Shown: in pieces, positions 9,123 to 10,509 of the stretch
Layout of the letters: the number at the start of each line of letters is the position of its first letter
How positions within the stretch are numbered: the first letter of the stretch is position 1
Assembly (NCBI GenBank): GCA_001969505.1
Contig: LSSK01001640.1
Span: 1-10,509 of the forward strand
Source of the DNA: Zancudomyces culisetae
Taxonomy: Eukaryota; Kickxellomycota; Harpellomycetes; Harpellales; Legeriomycetaceae
Reading direction: 5' to 3'
Length of the DNA stretch: 10,509 bases
Notes under the pieces: generated by a model
Seen by the model: the letters and a program-made list of their open reading frames with translations, nothing else
Databases searched by the model: none
Told to the model about the DNA's origin: nothing
Position numbers and translations under genes: made by a program

Positions 9123-9130
9123 TTACTAAC
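9123..9130 (+). promoter_or_regulatory. TTACTAAC: Yap-site-like or branch-point-like element
   Basis: TTACTAA is the Yap-family consensus, and the same bases include TACTAAC, the classic yeast intron branch sequence (9124-9130). It is about 175 bp upstream of the membrane-protein ATG. No AG follows for about 70 bases and the first is a poor GAG, so a 5'-leader intron is less likely than an upstream factor site. A pyrimidine-rich stretch follows it. Confidence 0.35.
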
Positions 9131-9224
9131 CTCCCTTGCCGAAACAAACCCTTTTCTCCTTTTTCTTCGTCTTATTATACATACATATTATTACTTTGAT
9201 GCGAGTTGGGGATAAGAACCGCTT

Positions 9225-9230
9225 TATATA
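9225..9230 (+). promoter_or_regulatory. TATA box of the cysteine-rich membrane-protein gene
   Basis: TATATA in the context CTTTATATAC lies 75 bp upstream of the ATG at 9305 and is followed by an A-rich leader. Spacing and context are typical for a yeast TATA promoter. Confidence 0.5.
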
Positions 9231-9304
9231 CACTAAGGAATACTTTTATGAACACATATCTAAAGAAAGCAAAAGAAAACGAAACATAGAATATTACCAA
9301 AAAG

Positions 9305-10509
9305 ATGACAAAGACACAAAGTGTGAAAGCATCTGTTGTGTCATTGATGGTGCTAGTTGGCACTTCAGCGCTTGGTTCAGATATAATATCCAGCGATCTG
9401 TTATATTTTATTGACAAGTTAGGTGTTGGGGGAATAAAACCCCCTCTTAGCAACAACATTACCCCAGCTGGAGGCAATGTATCTCAAAAGTGTTTTCCTT
9501 TAAGTAATTCTAAATTTTGCGGTGCCAGCTTTGGCAACTTTTACTTTCCTATAAATAACATACGCGAAAACTCGATCCGTAACTCTAATGAATTTGATGG
9601 GGTTTTTTTGCAATATTTCAACTCTACAGCTGAAAGGGAAAATCTACAGAGTGCATTTGGATGTAAAGATATTTATGGCTTTGAAACAGTCTCAGGAAGA
9701 ACAGATGTTATCTGTAGAGGGCTTCTTGATACCAGTGCAGCCAGAGAGTGTAATCGAAATGAAGCCATAAAAATATGTAAAGATTCGTGTTACAACTACA
9801 TAGGTGCCTGGACCAAGATTCTGGCGAACAGCAACAGCTGTAAAAATAACTCAAATATGATCGGTGGACTAGAAAGTACACAGAAAACGTGCTCCAGTAG
9901 CCCGTACAATGGAGAAAGTGATAGCTGCCTGAGCCTACGCATTACTGATGCTTCTCCATGTGGTAAACCTGGTTTAATAACTTGTGATATATAAACACAT
10001 TTTTGTGATCCCAATCTTCTCGAGCTAACACTAGATATTTTGCTTTACTCCCTCAAATTTTACTCATGACTAACTTTTTAATTAAATAGATGGAAAATAC
10101 TCCAACGAAGAGGAACTCTGTAAGACCTGTAATAGCAATCCAACTGATACTTGTTGTATATGGGCATTCACAACAGGGAAATGTAGTATCCCCTCAAAGA
10201 GCGGTAGTGAAGTCATAAAAAACATAGTTATCTCCATATTGGCAACAATGTTGGTGGTTGCAATGTTAGTTTTTGGCTGCATGATGAAAAAACAGAGAGC
10301 ACTTAGAAACCTCAACAGAAAGTTAGAAGAAAACTATTTTGGAGACGACAAACTACACGAGAAAAGATCCAGCTATGAAGCAGAAACCACACGCAGCATA
10401 AACCCCGATATGAATTTTGTGGAAAAGCCTCTAACTAAATTCTACAGAAGGTTTACCGCATCTACTGTTAACCCCAAGTTTTCTTCTATAAATGAAAACA
10501 AGCCAATTG
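9305..10509 (+). CDS. Cysteine-rich single-pass membrane glycoprotein, Frizzled-CRD-like ectodomain, two exons, 3' partial
   Basis: Exons are 9305-9962 and 10090-10509; 359 codons are visible and the frame is open at the window end. Residues 1-24 form a signal peptide (basic n-region, hydrophobic 9-23). The ectodomain, about 25-260, has 16 Cys (63, 72, 120, 137, 149, 158, 162, 179, 196, 208, 219, 230, 233, 241, 242, 251) and four N-glycosylation sequons (Asn51, 58, 106, 181). Residues 261-283 are one membrane helix, followed by a basic stop-transfer segment and a cytoplasmic tail of at least 75 residues. Cys283 at the inner face could be acylated. Cys63 to Cys179 resemble a Frizzled-type CRD in order, including C-x3-C at 158/162. 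A sensor or receptor-like role at the cell surface is inferred from architecture only. I do not recognise a named orthologue. Opy2 and Mid1 are comparison points for cysteine-rich yeast surface proteins. Confidence 0.75.
9963..10089 (+). other. Probable 127-nt intron of the membrane-protein gene
   Basis: The first frame stops at 9992-9994, and the second continues in a different frame with cysteines and a membrane helix but no suitable ATG. The intron end is convincing: GACTAAC (10068-10074), then a T-rich stretch and AAATAG, with the branch A 16 nt from the acceptor. The best donor is GTAAAC at 9963, making an Asp codon across the join. GTTTAA (9972) and GTGATA (9984) also keep frame and are alternatives that would add a few residues. 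The donor is not the yeast consensus GTATGT. Confidence 0.75.

Larger units (their letters stand above)
7324..9304. other. Divergent intergenic region of about 2 kb
   Basis: This lies between the start of the PPR-like gene (minus) and the start of the cysteine-rich membrane-protein gene (plus). ATG-started frames of 60-72 codons occur at 7708-7890 (+), 8085-8276 (+) and 8102-7884 (-), but their composition follows local poly-T or poly-A tracts and none shows a recognisable domain. Poly-T/A runs occur near 7826, 8150, 8305 and 8340. A TATATATA lies near 7746, a 10-bp palindrome at 8884-8893 and another palindrome, TTCCGGAA, at 7421-7428. I see no tRNA, snRNA or snoRNA signature I can defend. 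Confidence 0.55.

Noticed and set aside
9136-9414. Plus-strand 92-codon frame overlapping the membrane-protein start
   Set aside because: It runs through the promoter and leader of the real gene in another frame and loses to the 9305 frame, which has a signal peptide and the cysteine pattern.

Overview
This is nuclear DNA of a budding yeast (Saccharomycotina). It is AT-rich, with spaced-out genes, short introns, poly(dA:dT) promoter tracts and TATA boxes. One gene encodes a Yap1/Pap1-type AP-1 factor. Another encodes a long helical protein with a mitochondrial presequence, of the kind found among fungal organelle RNA factors. Several leucine-zipper core positions of the AP-1 gene are CTG codons, so CTG is most likely read as leucine here. 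The CUG-Ser yeasts (the Candida albicans group) are therefore unlikely. No rRNA, tRNA, transposon, CRISPR array or virus-like gene was seen.

Layout, left to right. (1) 1-1102 has no convincing gene. The left edge looks like the TATA box and leader of a minus-strand gene that starts just outside the window, with a five-copy 9-bp repeat and a G-rich run nearby. (2) 1103-2810, minus strand: a Yap1-like bZIP factor in two exons, with a probable 103-nt intron just before the basic region and a C-terminal cysteine-rich redox/export motif. (3) 2811-4542: a 1.7-kb spacer holding the AP-1 promoter and, next to the following gene, a perfect 10-bp hairpin in its 3' flank. (4) 4543-7323, minus strand: a 926-residue PPR-like protein predicted to be mitochondrial. 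(5) 7324-9304: a 2-kb divergent promoter region with several regulatory-looking motifs but no supported gene. (6) 9305 to the window end, plus strand: a secretory single-pass membrane protein with 16 cysteines outside the membrane, interrupted by a probable 127-nt intron and cut off by the window.

The genes do not form an operon or an obvious pathway; this is ordinary yeast gene order. The most interesting item is the last gene. The order and spacing of its extracellular cysteines resemble a Frizzled-type cysteine-rich domain. If its intron is retained, the predicted product is a soluble secreted form without the membrane anchor. The AP-1 gene also departs from the well-studied pattern: it has almost no N-terminal cysteine cluster, and its intron has weak splice signals. 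Both introns have non-consensus donors, so inefficient or regulated splicing is possible in both genes. That is inference, and RNA data would settle it.
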